Below are positions 5,493-6,590 of a DNA stretch of 6,590 nt, one piece after another. This DNA comes from Treponema sp. Lineage in GTDB: Bacteria; Spirochaetota; Spirochaetia; Treponematales; Breznakiellaceae. The position numbers and the translations under genes are program-made. The notes below the pieces were generated by a model. It ran no database searches. It was not told the origin of the DNA and saw only the letters and a program-made list of their open reading frames with translations. The first letter of the stretch is position 1. Each line of letters opens with the position of its first letter. Location: NCBI GenBank assembly GCA_031275535.1, contig JAISOR010000070.1, positions 1-6,590 on the forward strand, in the 5' to 3' direction.

Positions 5493-6392
5493 GTGTGGAG
5501 AGTTCTACGGTACAGCATGGTATTAATTTTGTTGGCTATGGCCGCCGCTCTTTATGCCCAGGATACCATGATCGATATTGGCGGGTCCGTTGAATGGGAA
5601 CGGAGGGAGATCAACACCGCCCTTACCCTAAACCTGGCCCAAGCGGGGATCCGGCTGCCCAGCGGAAGGGCCCAGGCGGAAGAAATTATCAACAGCGAAT
5701 ACCTGCAGCTGATACAGCCCTTTCTGTTATCCATCCCCGTGGATTCATCAAATACGATAGCGGATCTCATGAACCGGGGAGAATTCTCCTCCCACCAGGC
5801 GGGGATCATCGCCCTGTCGGCCCGGAAGGTTCCGCCATCCCTGTCCGCGGACCTGACCTTTCTGTCTACCCTGTATACGATTGACCTTAAGCGCCTGAGT
5901 TCCGAATTGATCCAACACAGCCGGCCCATGGAAATAGCCCGGCCCCTTATCCCGGCGCCGGCGGCGGCCTATACGGGGATCATCATTATCGCCAATACCA
6001 GCCTGCCTGTTCACGGCAGAAACACCAGCAGCCTGCCCCTGCCCTGCCTGTTCCCCAAAATATGGGACACCGAAATGAACCTCATATACGAGCGGAATAT
6101 GATGAACCCGGAAACGGCCCAAAGGGCGGGCCTGGTCCGCTATGTTCCGGAAAGCAGCGTCCTCTATTCCAGCCCCTCGGGGATAGCCCCGGACCTGATA
6201 GCCCTGGTGGGGGAGAATCCCCTGCGGATCATGGCCCGGGGGGTCTTTGGGCTCCGTCCGACGGACCCCATCATAGACCGGGCCGACGCGCTCCTCATCC
6301 TCTCATCCGAAGAAAACCGCCGGCTGCTCCGGGAAGGCCGGGTAGTCATGGTGCTGAACGAGGGGGTTTTAAAAAGCCCGTGGCAGAAATGA
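5493..6392 (+). CDS. secreted protein, LPP20/FlgT-like pattern
   Basis: From GTG 5493 the product has 299 residues and a typical signal peptide: VWRVLRYS, a hydrophobic core, then ALYAQ with probable cleavage after residue 22. There is no lipobox cysteine, so a soluble periplasmic protein is likely. The frame opens at TTG 5436, but that codon overlaps the promoter and has no ribosome binding site. GTG 5481 and ATG 5517 are the other options; the latter loses the positive N-region. The C-terminal half follows a pattern I associate with LPP20/FlgT-like envelope or flagellar proteins: YTGIIIIANTSLPV, then CLFPKIWD (the usual P..FPKIYDE segment), GLVRYV, a NPLRIMARGV segment and a final DALLILSSEENRRLLREGRVVMVLNEG. 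The match is by eye. It has its own promoter but may also be read from mltD. Repeat copy 2 begins within 20 bases of its stop. Confidence 0.78.
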   Translation: MWRVLRYSMVLILLAMAAALYAQDTMIDIGGSVEWERREINTALTLNLAQAGIRLPSGRAQAEEIINSEYLQLIQPFLLSIPVDSSNTIADLMNRGEFSSHQAGIIALSARKVPPSLSADLTFLSTLYTIDLKRLSSELIQHSRPMEIARPLIPAPAAAYTGIIIIANTSLPVHGRNTSSLPLPCLFPKIWDTEMNLIYERNMMNPETAQRAGLVRYVPESSVLYSSPSGIAPDLIALVGENPLRIMARGVFGLRPTDPIIDRADALLILSSEENRRLLREGRVVMVLNEGVLKSPWQK

Positions 6393-6397
6393 GCCTC

Positions 6398-6590
6398 CCC
6401 GGAGAAACCGCACCGGTACGGTGGAGAAAAACCTGGTGGGGTGTCATCGGACCAAGGTCCGGGGAGAAAACACTGAGGGGGTCCCTCCGGGGGAACCGCA
6501 AACCTCTGGTTTGATGTGTTTCCTCCCGCAGGACCCCAAGAAATTTCCTCACCGTACCGGTGAATTGCCTGTAATGTATCCCGGATAAAG
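6398..6590. repeat. MITE-like/structured intergenic repeat, copy 2 (window ends in it)
   Basis: The core at 6411-6562 has the same 13-base terminal inverted repeats as copy 1 (6411-6423 and 6550-6562). Similarity starts at CCCCGGAGAAA (6398), and the outer right box GTATCCCGGATAAA (6576-6589) is 13 bases from the core. The left outer box is absent: its expected place is taken by the end of the preceding gene. The copy is 152 bases against 252 for copy 1. Nested inverted pairs run through it: GGTCC/GGACC (6456-6460/6531-6535), GGGAG/CTCCC (6462-6466/6523-6527) and AAACAC/GTGTTT (6468-6473/6516-6521). A small hairpin, GGACC-AA-GGTCC, lies at 6449-6460. It may also end transcription of the preceding gene. 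Confidence 0.75.

Overview
The window looks like chromosome from a spirochaete, most plausibly a treponeme of the termite-gut / Breznakiellaceae type. This is an inference from three things: short spirochaete-style lipoprotein signal peptides (LLLSC, LILGC), the protein families present, and a moderately GC-rich composition with non-ATG starts. No rRNA, tRNA, CRISPR array, transposase or phage gene is visible.

Layout. Positions 1-523 hold no convincing complete gene. At most the last codons of a preceding gene lie at the very left edge, followed by a degenerate GTG-rich purine tract (34-70) and a structured repeat (core 211-462). Two genes run on the minus strand from a divergent promoter region at 2887-2951: a six-helix membrane protein (2886-2332) and a 603-residue TPR lipoprotein (2335-524), joined by a 4-base GTGA overlap. 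On the plus strand, from the same promoter region, a TPR-like lipoprotein (2952-4049) overlaps by one base a MltD-type lytic transglycosylase with two LysM domains (4049-5374). A 39-base hairpin (5381-5419) and a TATAAT promoter follow, then a secreted protein of LPP20/FlgT-like pattern (about 5493-6392). A second copy of the structured repeat (core 6411-6562) closes the window.

Working together. All five proteins are predicted to be membrane-bound, lipidated or exported, so the window reads as a cell-envelope cluster. The only clear enzyme is the peptidoglycan-cleaving transglycosylase. The translationally coupled TPR lipoprotein ahead of it could be a scaffold or partner. The two minus-strand genes have no assigned function.

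The most unusual part is non-coding. Two copies of a repeat with 13-base terminal inverted repeats sit just past the 3' ends of the two outward-facing transcription units. They differ in length by 100 bases and much of their interior, yet both can form nested stems. A third, unrelated hairpin supplies a -35-like element to the promoter of the last gene.
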